Source: Neorhizobium lilium
GTDB taxonomy: Bacteria; Pseudomonadota; Alphaproteobacteria; Rhizobiales; Rhizobiaceae
Direction of reading: 5' to 3'
Assembly: GCF_004053875.1 (NCBI RefSeq)
Contig: NZ_SBIP01000002.1
Location: 1-64,000, forward strand
DNA length: 64,000 bases
This document shows positions 40,206 through 47,998 of this stretch, piece by piece. A model generated the notes under the pieces. The model worked only from the letters and a program-made list of their open reading frames with translations, ran no database searches and was not told where the DNA came from. The position numbers were made by a program, and so were the translations under genes. The first letter of the stretch is position 1. Every line of letters starts with the position of its first letter.

Positions 40206-41174
40206 TCATTCCGCGGCCTCCCGCAGGTCGTCCTTCTCGGCAAGCCCCAGCAACACCGTGATGGCGGAATGGCTTGGACAGCGCGACAGCATCTGGCGAA
40301 AAGTGTCGATCAGCCACTGACCTGCGGGCCCGGGCGGATTGGAGACCCTGCGCAAGGCATAAAGCGGATATTCGCCCTGCTCGTAGGCGTCGAGCTTGAG
40401 GGCTACCAGCTCGCCATTGAGAATATCATCCTTCACCATCGACCCAGGCAAGCCACCCCAGCCGAGCCCGCCCTTGACGAGCTGGTATTTGGTGGCCATG
40501 TCGCTCACCCTCCAGGTCTTGTAGGACAGCACGTTGAAGTCGCGGCCCTTGGTTATGCCCGAAGAATCGCTCACGACCAGTTGTACCTCTTCGCGCACAT
40601 CCGCCAAGGTGAGCGGCCGGCCCAGAAGAGCCAGCGGATGATCCGGCGTTGCAACCGGCAGAATGAAGGAGTGCCCGATGCGCTCGTTGATCAGCGAATC
40701 GTCCTGTCTGGGCAAAGGGCCGCCGAGACCGATGCCTGCCTTTCCGTTCGCCACCAGATCCATCACCTTGCCAAGCTCGCCGACATTGAGATTGAGGGCA
40801 ACGGTCGGAAATTTCTTACGGAATTCCCGCAACACCGTTACGACCGCGTCGGCCGGCACCATGACGCTGATCGCAAGGGACACTTCCGCTTCAAGACCCT
40901 GAGTTATGCTTTTGGCTCTTGCCCGCATGACCTGAAGATCGGCGACGATCCGCCGGGCGTCGGTCAGCATTGCCTCTCCGGCTTCCGTCAACCTCGGCTG
41001 CCTGGCACCGCTGCGTTCGAACAGAGCGATTTCCAGCTGCGCCTCCAGATTGGCGATCGTATAGCTGACGACCGACTGAGCACGGTTCAGCGCCCGCGCA
41101 GCTGCCGAAAAACTGCCGCTGTCGGCAACGGCGAGAAAGACCTGGAGCTGGTCGAGGGTTGGATTGGCTTCCAT
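40206..41174 (-). CDS. LysR family transcriptional regulator
   Basis: A 322-residue LysR regulator. The winged helix-turn-helix is at residues about 5-65 (DQLQVFLAVADSGSFSAAARALNRAQSVVSYTIANLE). The effector-binding domain follows from about residue 90. It is divergent from azoR across 134 bp that contain a TATCGA-N9-TCGATA inverted repeat, so control of azoR is likely. The co-inducer is unknown. Confidence 0.92.
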   Translation of the reverse strand: MEANPTLDQLQVFLAVADSGSFSAAARALNRAQSVVSYTIANLEAQLEIALFERSGARQPRLTEAGEAMLTDARRIVADLQVMRARAKSITQGLEAEVSLAISVMVPADAVVTVLREFRKKFPTVALNLNVGELGKVMDLVANGKAGIGLGGPLPRQDDSLINERIGHSFILPVATPDHPLALLGRPLTLADVREEVQLVVSDSSGITKGRDFNVLSYKTWRVSDMATKYQLVKGGLGWGGLPGSMVKDDILNGELVALKLDAYEQGEYPLYALRRVSNPPGPAGQWLIDTFRQMLSRCPSHSAITVLLGLAEKDDLREAAE

Positions 41175-41189
41175 TATGCTTATCCAATC

Positions 41190-41210
41190 TATCGATGGAG
41201 ATTTTCGATA
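41190..41210. promoter_or_regulatory. LysR-type operator between lysR and azoR
   Basis: Perfect inverted repeat TATCGA-N9-TCGATA, with the T-N11-A framework typical of LysR sites, 16 bp before the LysR start and about 100 bp before azoR. Confidence 0.65.
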
Positions 41211-41308
41211 TTATCAAGGTTTTTTCGATGGGCGTCCACGCCTAGTTTCCGGCCCAAGGGCAGAATTTTAAGTTGCCCATCGACATCTTTTTGTGAAGGA
41301 ACAAGGTC

Positions 41309-41926
41309 ATGTCTTCCATTCTTCTCGTTACTTCGAGCCCGCGGGGCACAGAATCCCTTTCGACCAAAATCGCGAGCGAATTCGTGGACAAGCTGGTGGC
41401 CAAAAATCCCGGCAGCAGCGTGACCCACCGTGATCTCGGGCAGGACCCGATCGCGCATCTGGACACCGTGACGACCGCGGCCATCCGCAAGCCGGCAGAC
41501 GCCCGCTCCGCCGAAGAAGCTGCCGCCGCCCAGCGTTCCGACCAGCTGGTTGCAGAACTTCTTGCCGCCGATACGGTGGTCTTGGCGAGCGGCCTCATCA
41601 ATTTCAATATCTATTCGACGCTGAAGTCGTGGATCGATAATATCGCCCGCGCCGGCGTAACATTCAGCTACACGGCCGATGGCCCCGTCGGCCTCGTGAC
41701 CGGCAAGAAGGTCTATATCGTACTGGCCTCGGGCGGCGTCTACTCGGATGGTCCCGCCGCCCCGCTGAACCATGCCACGCCCTATCTCAAGACGGTTCTT
41801 GGCTTCCTGGGCATGAAGGATGTGGAAATCATTCACGTCGAAGGCACGGCCTTCGGTCCGGACGCAGCCGAGAAGGCCATCGCCGCAGCCCAGGAACGTA
41901 CGGGTCAGTTGGCGCTGGCCGCCTAA
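41309..41926 (+). CDS. azoR: FMN-dependent NADH-azoreductase
   Basis: A 205-residue flavodoxin-fold quinone/azo reductase. The FMN phosphate loop is SSPRGTESLSTKIASEF at residues about 9-25. The middle has DTVVLASGLINFNIYSTLKSWIDN, and VYIVLASGGVYSDG is the second flavin-contact loop. It reduces quinones and azo compounds with NADH and protects against electrophiles. The gene is divergent from a LysR regulator with an operator between them, and is followed by a hairpin terminator. Confidence 0.92.
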   Translation: MSSILLVTSSPRGTESLSTKIASEFVDKLVAKNPGSSVTHRDLGQDPIAHLDTVTTAAIRKPADARSAEEAAAAQRSDQLVAELLAADTVVLASGLINFNIYSTLKSWIDNIARAGVTFSYTADGPVGLVTGKKVYIVLASGGVYSDGPAAPLNHATPYLKTVLGFLGMKDVEIIHVEGTAFGPDAAEKAIAAAQERTGQLALAA

Positions 41927-41954
41927 CGATCGACAATCAGACCTGACCTACCAT

Positions 41955-41990
41955 GACGGCCGTAAACCACATTGCGGCCGTCGTTCTTTG
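41955..41990 (+). terminator. terminator of azoR
   Basis: 8-bp perfect stem GACGGCCG / CGGCCGTC with a 12-nt loop followed by GTTCTTT. Confidence 0.65.
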
Positions 41991-42127
41991 CGCGCTCAGC
42001 TCTTTGCCTCGGAAGCGGGAGAGGTGATCGCCAGGACGAGCCGCCATTTGCACTGGCACCTCTTACGCGCAAGAGCCGGATATTGTTTGCGGGCATGACA
42101 GGCGGTGGCGGGCCGCCGCCTACGCCT

Positions 42128-42451
42128 TTATGCGGCTCGGATCTTCTCCCCATCGGAAAAGAGCGAAAGCCCGTTCTGGTCTATGATCTGCTGTGCCTTG
42201 CGGATCGTGAATTCCACGGCGTCGTCATGGGTCGTGAAGACGTCGGCGCGGACAAACGTCCGCGTCAGAACCGCTCCGCTCACATCCTTTTCGATTCGGC
42301 CCGCCAGACGGAACTGGCTGCCTTCGCGCATCGGCTCGGCAAAAATCCGGCAATCGCCATAGAGTTGCGGCTCTGCTTTGGCTACAGGTGCCGCCGCTGT
42401 CTTGTCGCCGCCGGAGAACATGGAGAAGAGGTTGGAAAGGAATGAGGCCAT
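42128..42451 (-). CDS. HlyU family protein
   Basis: A 107-residue protein of the HlyU (DUF) family found across alphaproteobacteria: hydrophobic start FLSNLFSMFSGG, then the conserved YGDCRIFAEPMREGSQFRLAGRIEK and FVRADVFTTHDDAVEF. Vibrio HlyU of another fold is a regulator, and the shared name does not prove function; the role here is unknown. It stands 92 bp downstream of ilvA on the same strand. Confidence 0.8.
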   Translation of the reverse strand: MASFLSNLFSMFSGGDKTAAAPVAKAEPQLYGDCRIFAEPMREGSQFRLAGRIEKDVSGAVLTRTFVRADVFTTHDDAVEFTIRKAQQIIDQNGLSLFSDGEKIRAA

Positions 42452-42543
42452 GCGGTCTGCCTAGCACATTCCCTCACTCGCCGGAAGCAGCCGTGCCGTC
42501 AAAATCTTCAGGCAAAGCAGGCTTGTTTGCTCCAACCAAAGCA

Positions 42544-43794
42544 TCAGATGATGAGGTTGGCGAGGATCTCGTTTTCGGTGATGTCCTCATAGCCCAGGCC
42601 CGCATTGTCGAATCGCTGCAGCAGTTCCGCGAAATTTTCCGGGTTTCCTGTTTCGATGCCGATCAGGATCGAGCCGAAGTTGCGCGCCGATTTCTTGAGG
42701 TATTCGAAGCGTGCGATATCGTCGTTGGGTCCAAGCAGGTTGAGGAAGTCCCGCAGGGCTCCGGGGCGCTGCGGAAGCCGAAGGATGAAGTATTTCTTCA
42801 ACCCCGCATATCGCATGGCGCGCTCTTTCACATCCGGCAGGCGTTCGAAGTCGAAGTTTCCGCCAGAAACGACGCAGACGACGGTCTTGCCCTCAAGCCT
42901 TTCCGGATCGAGCATATCGAGCACAGTGAGCGACAGCGCGCCCGCCGGCTCCAGGACGACGCCTTCGAGATTGAGCATTTCGCTAATGGTCACACAGATT
43001 GCGTTTTCCGGAACGAGTTGAACCTGCTCAGGGGGAAAGCCGCCCAGCGCCTGGAAGTTCAGCTCCCCGATGCGGGCAACCGCCGCGCCATCCACGAAAT
43101 TATCGACCTTGGACAGCGTAACAGGAGCCCCCGCTTCCAGGCTACGGCGCAGGCTCGGTGCGCCGGAGGGTTCGGCGAAGAGAAACTTCTCCCGTGACAT
43201 GGTGTCCTTGAGGTAGCCGGTCATCCCGGAAGCAAGGCCACCGCCGCCGACGGGCAGGATGACCAGATCCGGCACCGTGCCCTCCGGCAGTTGCTCCATG
43301 ATCTCAGCCGCGACCGTTGCCTGGCCTTCGATGATGTCGAGGTGATCGAAGGGCGGCACCATGAGGCCGCCGATCTCCTCCACATAGGCGCGCGCCGCGG
43401 CATAGCATTGGTCGAAAATATCGCCGACCAGCCGGATGGTAATGAAAGGCCCGCCAAACATTCGGGTCTTGTCGATCTTCTGCTGCGGCGTGGTGACCGG
43501 CATGAAAACCACGCCCTGCACCTGGAAGTGCCGGCACACAAAGGCGAATCCCTGCGCATGATTGCCAGCGGAAGCGCAGACGAAAGTCTTTTCCGTCGCA
43601 CCGGCTGCTGTCACCTTGCGGAAGAAGTTGAAGGCGCCGCGTATCTTGTAGGAGCGGACTGGAGAAAGATCCTCCCGCTTCAGCCAGATATCGGCGCCAT
43701 AGCGTCGGCTGAGATGCTCGTTGAGCTGCAGCGGCGTCTCAGGGAAGATCTCCCGCATCGCTTCCTTAGCCTGGTTCACGCCGTTGGTTGTCAC
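42544..43794 (-). CDS. ilvA: threonine ammonia-lyase (biosynthetic type)
   Basis: A 416-residue PLP enzyme that deaminates threonine to 2-oxobutanoate, the first step to isoleucine. The PLP lysine is in SPVRSYKIRGAF, SAGNHAQGFAFVC is the asparagine loop, and ILPVGGGGLASGM is the phosphate-binding loop. The last 90 residues form one ACT-like regulatory domain (YFILRLPQRPGALRDFLNLL), so isoleucine feedback is plausible. The start is a GTG at 43794 with GGAAG upstream. Confidence 0.94.
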   Translation of the reverse strand: MTTNGVNQAKEAMREIFPETPLQLNEHLSRRYGADIWLKREDLSPVRSYKIRGAFNFFRKVTAAGATEKTFVCASAGNHAQGFAFVCRHFQVQGVVFMPVTTPQQKIDKTRMFGGPFITIRLVGDIFDQCYAAARAYVEEIGGLMVPPFDHLDIIEGQATVAAEIMEQLPEGTVPDLVILPVGGGGLASGMTGYLKDTMSREKFLFAEPSGAPSLRRSLEAGAPVTLSKVDNFVDGAAVARIGELNFQALGGFPPEQVQLVPENAICVTISEMLNLEGVVLEPAGALSLTVLDMLDPERLEGKTVVCVVSGGNFDFERLPDVKERAMRYAGLKKYFILRLPQRPGALRDFLNLLGPNDDIARFEYLKKSARNFGSILIGIETGNPENFAELLQRFDNAGLGYEDITENEILANLII

Positions 43795-43842
43795 ATCCGT
43801 CTTCCGTTGAAATCGCCCGCATGGATCGGCGGCCGCGATATT

Positions 43843-43927
43843 TGGTGCGGACGACGGGGATCGAACCCGTATGACCGAAGTCGAGGGATTTTAAGTCCCT
43901 TGCGTCTACCAGTTTCGCCACGTCCGC
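43843..43927 (-). tRNA. tRNA-Leu (anticodon TAA)
   Basis: 85 nt including an encoded CCA. The acceptor stem GCGGACG pairs with CGTCCGC. The anticodon arm AGGGA-CTTAAAA-TCCCT places TAA at 43891-43893. A long type II variable arm and the GGTTCGATCCC T-loop are present. Its 3' end faces ilvA and its 5' end faces the prophage-like region. Confidence 0.97.
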
Positions 43928-43971
43928 ATTGAACGTTTTCAATATCTTGGCGAAACCTGAAATGGAAGGGC

Positions 43972-43996
43972 TGCACAACACGAAATTTGTTGTGCA
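43972..43996. repeat. palindrome at prophage edge
   Basis: Perfect inverted repeat TGCACAACA / TGTTGTGCA with a 7-bp centre, 45 bp from the tRNA-Leu 5' end. It could be an operator, a short hairpin or a recombinase arm site; nothing decides between them. Confidence 0.6.
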
Positions 43997-44134
43997 ATTA
44001 TGCGTTCTGCCACTGTTCACGGCGCCTCTTGACCCCATCCCCGATCTGCGGAATCTATCCCTCACCTGTAGGCGGACAGGATCACCAAAGACCGGTGCGG
44101 CACGGTCTCGTTAAAACACGAGGGACGATTCCGT

Positions 44135-44467
44135 ATGCCCGAAGAAAAGATCACCCTGAAATACAACTGGCGGCGCAAGTGGCCGGATGAAGACGACAAG
44201 TTCAGCGGCTTTGATGGCAAATGGCTGATGGGCTATATCGGCTTGCATCATATGGGCTACTGGACGTGGGGCTCTGGCCTTTCCGAATACGAGAAGGGGC
44301 CGGCGTTGCATGGCGCTACCGGCATGGAGCCTACTGCGAGAGCCGCAGCGAAGGCGGTGGAAAATTGCTATGAGAGGATGCTCGCGGGAGACTGGCCGGG
44401 TATGAGCGACAAGGTCCGGGCTAGGGCGATGAGCTTGGCGGGTCGCGAGGGGCGGAAATATGGCTGA
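44135..44467 (+). CDS. hypothetical phage protein
   Basis: A 110-residue protein, no family recognised. It is rich in tryptophan, glycine and tyrosine in the first half (GYIGLHHMGYWTWGSGLSEYE) and helical and charged afterwards (AARAVENCYERMLAGDW-like). No signal peptide or membrane helix. It is the first gene inside the prophage-like region and converges with the HTH gene. ACGAGGGACG upstream supplies a weak binding site. Confidence 0.6.
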   Translation: MPEEKITLKYNWRRKWPDEDDKFSGFDGKWLMGYIGLHHMGYWTWGSGLSEYEKGPALHGATGMEPTARAAAKAVENCYERMLAGDWPGMSDKVRARAMSLAGREGRKYG

Positions 44468-44481
44468 CGAAGGGCGTGGGC

Positions 44482-44745
44482 TTATGACTCGTCCTTGATC
44501 GCAGCCTCCAGCGCTTCCTTCTGCTCCGTGCTGAGCTTTTCCAGAGCCATGATGATAAACTTGATGTAGCGTGACGGGTTTCCCTCGACCTTGCCGCTAA
44601 GCTGAGCGGTGATCGCGTTCTGCGACATGCCAATAAGTTCCGCAAAATCCTTCTGCGAATACCCAGCCCTCTTCAGGCGGTTTTGCCACGGCTCATTCCC
44701 CATGGCCGGGAGTGATAGCTCATGAACCGATTCTGTCCAAGCCAC
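44482..44745 (-). CDS. XRE-type helix-turn-helix phage regulator
   Basis: An 87-residue DNA-binding protein. The helix-turn-helix is LKRAGYSQKDFAELIGMSQNAITAQLSG at about residues 24-51, followed by a helical tail. It is short, with no peptidase or dimerisation domain of the CI type, so it may be a Cro-like or small immunity repressor. The GTG at 44745 has AGGA seven bases upstream; an ATG at 44703 would still keep the HTH. It faces the rightward block across 85 bp with operator-like repeats, the usual layout of a phage switch. Confidence 0.78.
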   Translation of the reverse strand: MAWTESVHELSLPAMGNEPWQNRLKRAGYSQKDFAELIGMSQNAITAQLSGKVEGNPSRYIKFIIMALEKLSTEQKEALEAAIKDES

Positions 44746-44768
44746 TTGTATTTCCTAGCTGTTGCCTA

Positions 44769-44802
44769 TTGTAATTATCAACGCTGCTTGTATCATAATA
44801 CA
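44769..44802. promoter_or_regulatory. candidate phage operator region
   Basis: AT-rich stretch between the divergent HTH gene and the rightward block with the near-palindrome TGTAT-N4-ATACA (44789-44802) and a second imperfect repeat TTG-N7-CAA (44769-44781). Both are likely binding sites for the adjacent HTH protein. Confidence 0.5.
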
Positions 44803-44830
44803 TACAGAATTGATTTCAAGGGAGAATACG

Positions 44831-45064
44831 ATGGCTGACCACATCAACATTCACCACCCAGACCGTGGCGAACGATACGAGCGCGAGGCTCTGATGATTG
44901 CCGAACTGAAAACCAAGATCGCAGTTATGGAGACGGCGCTCACTCAGTCTCGCGGCGATCTGGAGGCCATCTTCACCCGCATAAAGCGAGGAGATCCTTG
45001 CGAGTTGCACATGATGAATGGCGACGTCTACGTGATCACGGGAGCTTTGCGCGATGACCAGTAA
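44831..45064 (+). CDS. hypothetical phage protein
   Basis: A 77-residue protein, unknown function. A predicted coiled coil runs through IAELKTKIAVMETALTQSRGDLEAIFTRI (split here only for description), followed by a short beta hairpin MMNGDVYVITGAL. AGGGAGA lies six bases before the ATG, and the longer in-frame start at 44762 falls in the operator region and is rejected. It is the first gene of the rightward block and overlaps the next by 11 bp. Confidence 0.65.
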   Translation: MADHINIHHPDRGERYEREALMIAELKTKIAVMETALTQSRGDLEAIFTRIKRGDPCELHMMNGDVYVITGALRDDQ

Positions 45065-45428
45065 GATTGAAGCCGAGATCGAGCGTGTCGTCCAGTCCGT
45101 CAATGAATGGGATGATCGCACGTCGCCAGACGACTACCCCGATCACCTGCTGATCACGTCGGAAGAACTCGCCGACATCCTTCGCAACTTCGCCGGGGCA
45201 ACGACCACGGCTCCTCAGGATCACTTGGTAGACAGCTCTCTGGCGAGAATTGGTCAAGCGCTGAAGGCTGAGGCGCAGAAGCTGCGGGAAGACTACGAGG
45301 CGGCCTATGCCGTTCCTTGCAACTGCGCCACACCTGACTCAGCCCTGCATTACGGGCGCGCTCAAGGGATGGAGATGGCCGCCGACATCATCGGCAACAG
45401 TATCCTCAAGGAGATCCCTAATGTCTGA
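45054..45428 (+). CDS. hypothetical phage protein
   Basis: A 124-residue acidic, mostly helical protein with no family recognised. A cysteine pair CNC sits near residue 89 before YGRAQGMEMAADIIGNSI. It overlaps the gene before it by 11 bp and the gene after it by 8 bp, so it is translated within one operon. No membrane segment. Confidence 0.65.
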   Translation: MTSKIEAEIERVVQSVNEWDDRTSPDDYPDHLLITSEELADILRNFAGATTTAPQDHLVDSSLARIGQALKAEAQKLREDYEAAYAVPCNCATPDSALHYGRAQGMEMAADIIGNSILKEIPNV

Positions 45429-45912
45429 TCTGATCAAGCGACTTCGCTCTACGCGCGACTGCACTGTATGCGATGGCGATGGCATCAAAGACAATGGCAA
45501 GGAATGCGGCGGCTGTGATGGGACTGGCAAAGTTCAAGTCTATGATAGGACAGGACCCGAGGCTGCCGATGAAATCGAGATGCTCCGTGCTGGCATCAAG
45601 CGCCTTTCCGATGAGGAAGAGCTTTGCGCTGAGACTACGGGCGACGATCCGTTCTCAATGGTCTATCTCTCTGCGAAGCTAGCGGCCGTTGAGGCGGAAC
45701 TGGCGAAGGCGAACCGCGACATGGACACCTATCGCGAGTATGCCGACCAGAAGTCCGAACAGGTGATTGTGCTCCAGCAGGACGACCGACGCTTACGGGA
45801 GGCATTGGCAGAGATCGCTAACAGCGATGACGTCGATAACGCCCTAGACCCCGAGCGGAATAAGCGTCTGGCTAAGGCCACCCTGTCCGCTGTGGCGGAG
45901 GCTGCCCTATGA
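45421..45912 (+). CDS. small protein with DnaJ-type zinc motifs
   Basis: A 163-residue protein. Near the N-terminus two CxxCxGxG repeats (CTVCDGDG, CGGCDGTG, about residues 14-35) make a zinc-knuckle like that of DnaJ. A long helical region with EAELAKANRDMDTYREYADQ follows and probably forms a coiled coil. Such zinc-knuckle proteins are frequent in phage early regions, but the target is unknown. It overlaps both neighbours and belongs to the same transcript. Confidence 0.65.
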   Translation: MSDLIKRLRSTRDCTVCDGDGIKDNGKECGGCDGTGKVQVYDRTGPEAADEIEMLRAGIKRLSDEEELCAETTGDDPFSMVYLSAKLAAVEAELAKANRDMDTYREYADQKSEQVIVLQQDDRRLREALAEIANSDDVDNALDPERNKRLAKATLSAVAEAAL

Positions 45913-46451
45913 AGATAGCTTCGCAACACGCTTGGAAAGACTCGGAATACGCACCCCGCCACGAATGGCCGGGCGATACCCTGGTACAGTGGGGAGGCAA
46001 TGGTCTCGTTCTCGGAAAGGACTGCTATACCACCGCTTTCTTCGAGGCGTTCCCTGACAAGAAGATCACGGCTGGCGGTGGGTTTATTCGCGGCGAAGGG
46101 AAGACGATCGAGGAGGCAGAAGCCGATGCCTTCGCTCAATTCCAGAAGGAATCATCGTGCCGGCATCTTTGGGGCCGGGAGCACTACACCAATGGCGGGC
46201 AGTTGTGCCGACATTGCCGCGCCTTTCGGGGCGGTGTGGTCAAAGAGGTGGTGATCCTTGGCAGGCATCGAAAGCCGGTGGCGTGGTACCATGCCTACGA
46301 TTTGGAAATGGATAGCGACAGCAAGTACATTCGCATCCTGCGCCTCAGGGCGAAGCTATTCGGCATCACTGAGCGCCCGCCTACGGCGACATCTACCGAC
46401 GCGGTCATTGCATCCATTTTTCCAGGTACAGCGCCGGAGGTGTCCGAATGA
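45909..46451 (+). CDS. hypothetical phage protein with Cys/His cluster
   Basis: A 180-residue protein, no family recognised. A possible zinc ribbon is formed by CRHLW at about residue 86 and CRHC at about residue 102. The N-terminal half is tryptophan- and glycine-rich (YAPRHEWPGDTLVQWGGNG). Its start overlaps the previous stop as ATGA and its end overlaps the next start, so it is coupled in the rightward operon. Confidence 0.62.
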   Translation: MKIASQHAWKDSEYAPRHEWPGDTLVQWGGNGLVLGKDCYTTAFFEAFPDKKITAGGGFIRGEGKTIEEAEADAFAQFQKESSCRHLWGREHYTNGGQLCRHCRAFRGGVVKEVVILGRHRKPVAWYHAYDLEMDSDSKYIRILRLRAKLFGITERPPTATSTDAVIASIFPGTAPEVSE

Positions 46452-46792
46452 TTCACTCAGAGGTTCTCATCAAGGGCGAACCCCGCTTCAACATGGTCGG
46501 GCAACGCCTGCCCGATAGCCTGCACGACACTGACCAAGTTATCTCACCGGGGCTTTTGGAGCGCCTTCATCGCTACGGTTTGACGCGGGTCACAGAGATC
46601 GGTTTCACCGTGGATGGTTTCAAGCCCAGCGTCTATACGATGGACGGCGATCTGCCGGCATCTGAGCGCTATTACTGCATCGAATTCATCCACCAGAAAG
46701 GCGGCATGATCGGCGTCCAAGGAATCATGATCGGTAAGGGCGGTTGGCCGTGCCTCGATCATGGCATTTGTACAGGGGAAGGGTATGAATAA
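46448..46792 (+). CDS. hypothetical phage protein
   Basis: A 114-residue protein of unknown function with a mixed alpha/beta look (YGLTRVTEIGFTVDGFKPSVY, then YYCIEFIHQKGGMIGVQGIM). No signal or membrane helix. Coupled by ATGA to the gene before it. A 15-codon open frame (46785-46832) overlaps its end and leads into the next small membrane gene; it may be only a translational bridge. Confidence 0.6.
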   Translation: MIHSEVLIKGEPRFNMVGQRLPDSLHDTDQVISPGLLERLHRYGLTRVTEIGFTVDGFKPSVYTMDGDLPASERYYCIEFIHQKGGMIGVQGIMIGKGGWPCLDHGICTGEGYE

Positions 46793-46828
46793 GGATGCCA
46801 CCCCAGCCGCTGAACCGAGAGAATCCCC

Positions 46829-46945
46829 ATGAGGCGAGACTGGCATATAGGTGGATTGGTTTTCGCCGGGTTGATGGTTGTGGCGATGGTCATGGTAGGG
46901 GTTAGCCTCGTCGCAAACGTGCTGAAGCTGGTGGGCGTGCTTTAA
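46829..46945 (+). CDS. 38-residue membrane protein
   Basis: One transmembrane helix (LVFAGLMVVAMVMVGVSLVAN) after a charged start RRDWH; ends LKLVGVL. GAGAGAA lies upstream. It is the last gene of the rightward block, and its stop overlaps the stop of the convergent leftward coiled-coil gene. In a phage this could be a holin-like or superinfection-exclusion peptide, but nothing proves either. Confidence 0.45.
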   Translation: MRRDWHIGGLVFAGLMVVAMVMVGVSLVANVLKLVGVL

Positions 46946-47616
46946 GGCTGCCCTAGCTTTTGCCGCTCGATACGGTCAAGCCGCTCGCGAAGGTCTAGGA
47001 TCACGTCTCTCGCACCATAGACGCTGCCTTGAGCGGCCTTTACCTCGTCCACCTGCCTTTGAACATCGGTGAACCTCTGATCGTATGAAGCCCAAACACG
47101 CTCGTGTTCGCCGCGCGGGACTTGATTCTGGAACTTGGTCTCGATCGCAGCAAAGCGATTGTCGTTGTCCTGCCGTGATGTGATCCGGTTATTCTCATAG
47201 GTAGATTTGAATTCGGCAAAAGCCCCGGATGAGGTCGTGTTCGATGCCAGATTCGTTATTGCCACATTCAGTCGGTCAATGTCTGCTCTTACCGGCCCAA
47301 ACTGCAACGAACTCAGCCCTTGAATAATTACGATCATGATCCCCATGGCCGATATAAGTAAGCCCCATGGGGTTTTCCCCCGCTCCGCGAGCTGCGCATT
47401 TGTGGACGCGATTTGTTCAGAAAACCTCTTGTCGAAGCTCGTGAACATCTGGTCGATCTTGTCAGACTGAGCTTTGGCCTGCGCGTCCATCCGTTGGGCC
47501 ATGCCGTCAAGGTGGGTATTGAGGGAGGAGAGATTGACCTCAACAGTCGAAAGACGTTGAATGATGACGGCTGGGTTTTCGAGTATAGCCGAGCTGAGCG
47601 GCGGGCGATTGGGCAT
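46942..47616 (-). CDS. coiled-coil membrane protein at end of lysis cassette
   Basis: A 224-residue protein. Residues about 20-85 and 125-220 have heptad patterns typical of coiled coil, with one transmembrane helix between them (GLLISAMGIMIVIIQGLSSL). It is the last gene of the leftward late operon, directly after the candidate spanins. A holin-associated or membrane-disrupting role is possible from context only. The start at 47616 has AAGGA six bases upstream; an ATG at 47622 does not. Confidence 0.65.
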   Translation of the reverse strand: MPNRPPLSSAILENPAVIIQRLSTVEVNLSSLNTHLDGMAQRMDAQAKAQSDKIDQMFTSFDKRFSEQIASTNAQLAERGKTPWGLLISAMGIMIVIIQGLSSLQFGPVRADIDRLNVAITNLASNTTSSGAFAEFKSTYENNRITSRQDNDNRFAAIETKFQNQVPRGEHERVWASYDQRFTDVQRQVDEVKAAQGSVYGARDVILDLRERLDRIERQKLGQP

Positions 47617-47625
47617 CGTCATTCC

Positions 47626-47877
47626 TTATCTAGATCCGATCTCGTCATGCCGAGCGCAATCCTTGGTCGAATAGACTTTCCCGGCGCAGAGTCGCACGAC
47701 GGTTTTGTCTATCTTCCGCTGATCGGCATCCGTCAGACCACGAGCGCCAAGCAGGTCAGTACCGACCACGCGCTTCAGGCCCGCCACATTTGCCGGACCC
47801 AAAGACCCACACCCGGCCAGCATCGCGACAGGCATCATAATCAAGAGCGCCTTCATCAGCGCGAGTTGCGGCTTCAT
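47626..47877 (-). CDS. small lipoprotein, candidate outer-membrane spanin
   Basis: An 83-residue lipoprotein precursor. Hydrophobic signal ALLIMMPVAML ends in lipobox LAGC with the lipidated cysteine at residue 23, and a further cysteine pair lies near the end. GAAAGG lies seven bases before the ATG. Its 5' part overlaps the 3' part of the preceding small membrane gene in another frame by 122 bp, the arrangement of Rz/Rz1 spanin pairs. A spanin role is inferred from size, lipobox, overlap and the endolysin upstream. Confidence 0.65.
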   Translation of the reverse strand: MKPQLALMKALLIMMPVAMLAGCGSLGPANVAGLKRVVGTDLLGARGLTDADQRKIDKTVVRLCAGKVYSTKDCARHDEIGSR

Positions 47878-47998
47878 TGTTCTGCCTTTCGGTTGAGTTG
47901 CGGACGCCCTCGCCTCCTTGGCGATAGATCCAGACGCTGGCGGCCATGATGACCGCCAGGATGAGGAAGAGACCGATTATGCGGGGAGAGGCTAACAT
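47756..47998 (-). CDS. small membrane protein, candidate inner-membrane spanin
   Basis: An 80-residue protein with an N-terminal transmembrane helix (IIGLFLILAVIMAASVWIY) and a polar periplasmic part (RNSTERQNNEAATRADEGALD-like, then two cysteines). It starts in TGATG with the endolysin stop, so it is translationally coupled. The lipoprotein gene overlaps its end. It is shorter than typical Rz proteins and lacks an obvious long coiled coil, so the spanin assignment is tentative. Confidence 0.6.
   Translation of the reverse strand: MLASPRIIGLFLILAVIMAASVWIYRQGGEGVRNSTERQNNEAATRADEGALDYDACRDAGRVWVFGSGKCGGPEARGRY

Noticed and set aside
43843..43927. tRNA-Leu as the phage attachment site in the usual manner
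   Set aside because: The phage genes are on the 5' side of the tRNA, opposite to normal 3'-end integration, and no repeated core was seen.
44762..45064. longer 100-codon version of the first rightward phage gene
   Set aside because: The extra codons cover the operator region, and the internal ATG at 44831 has a strong binding site.
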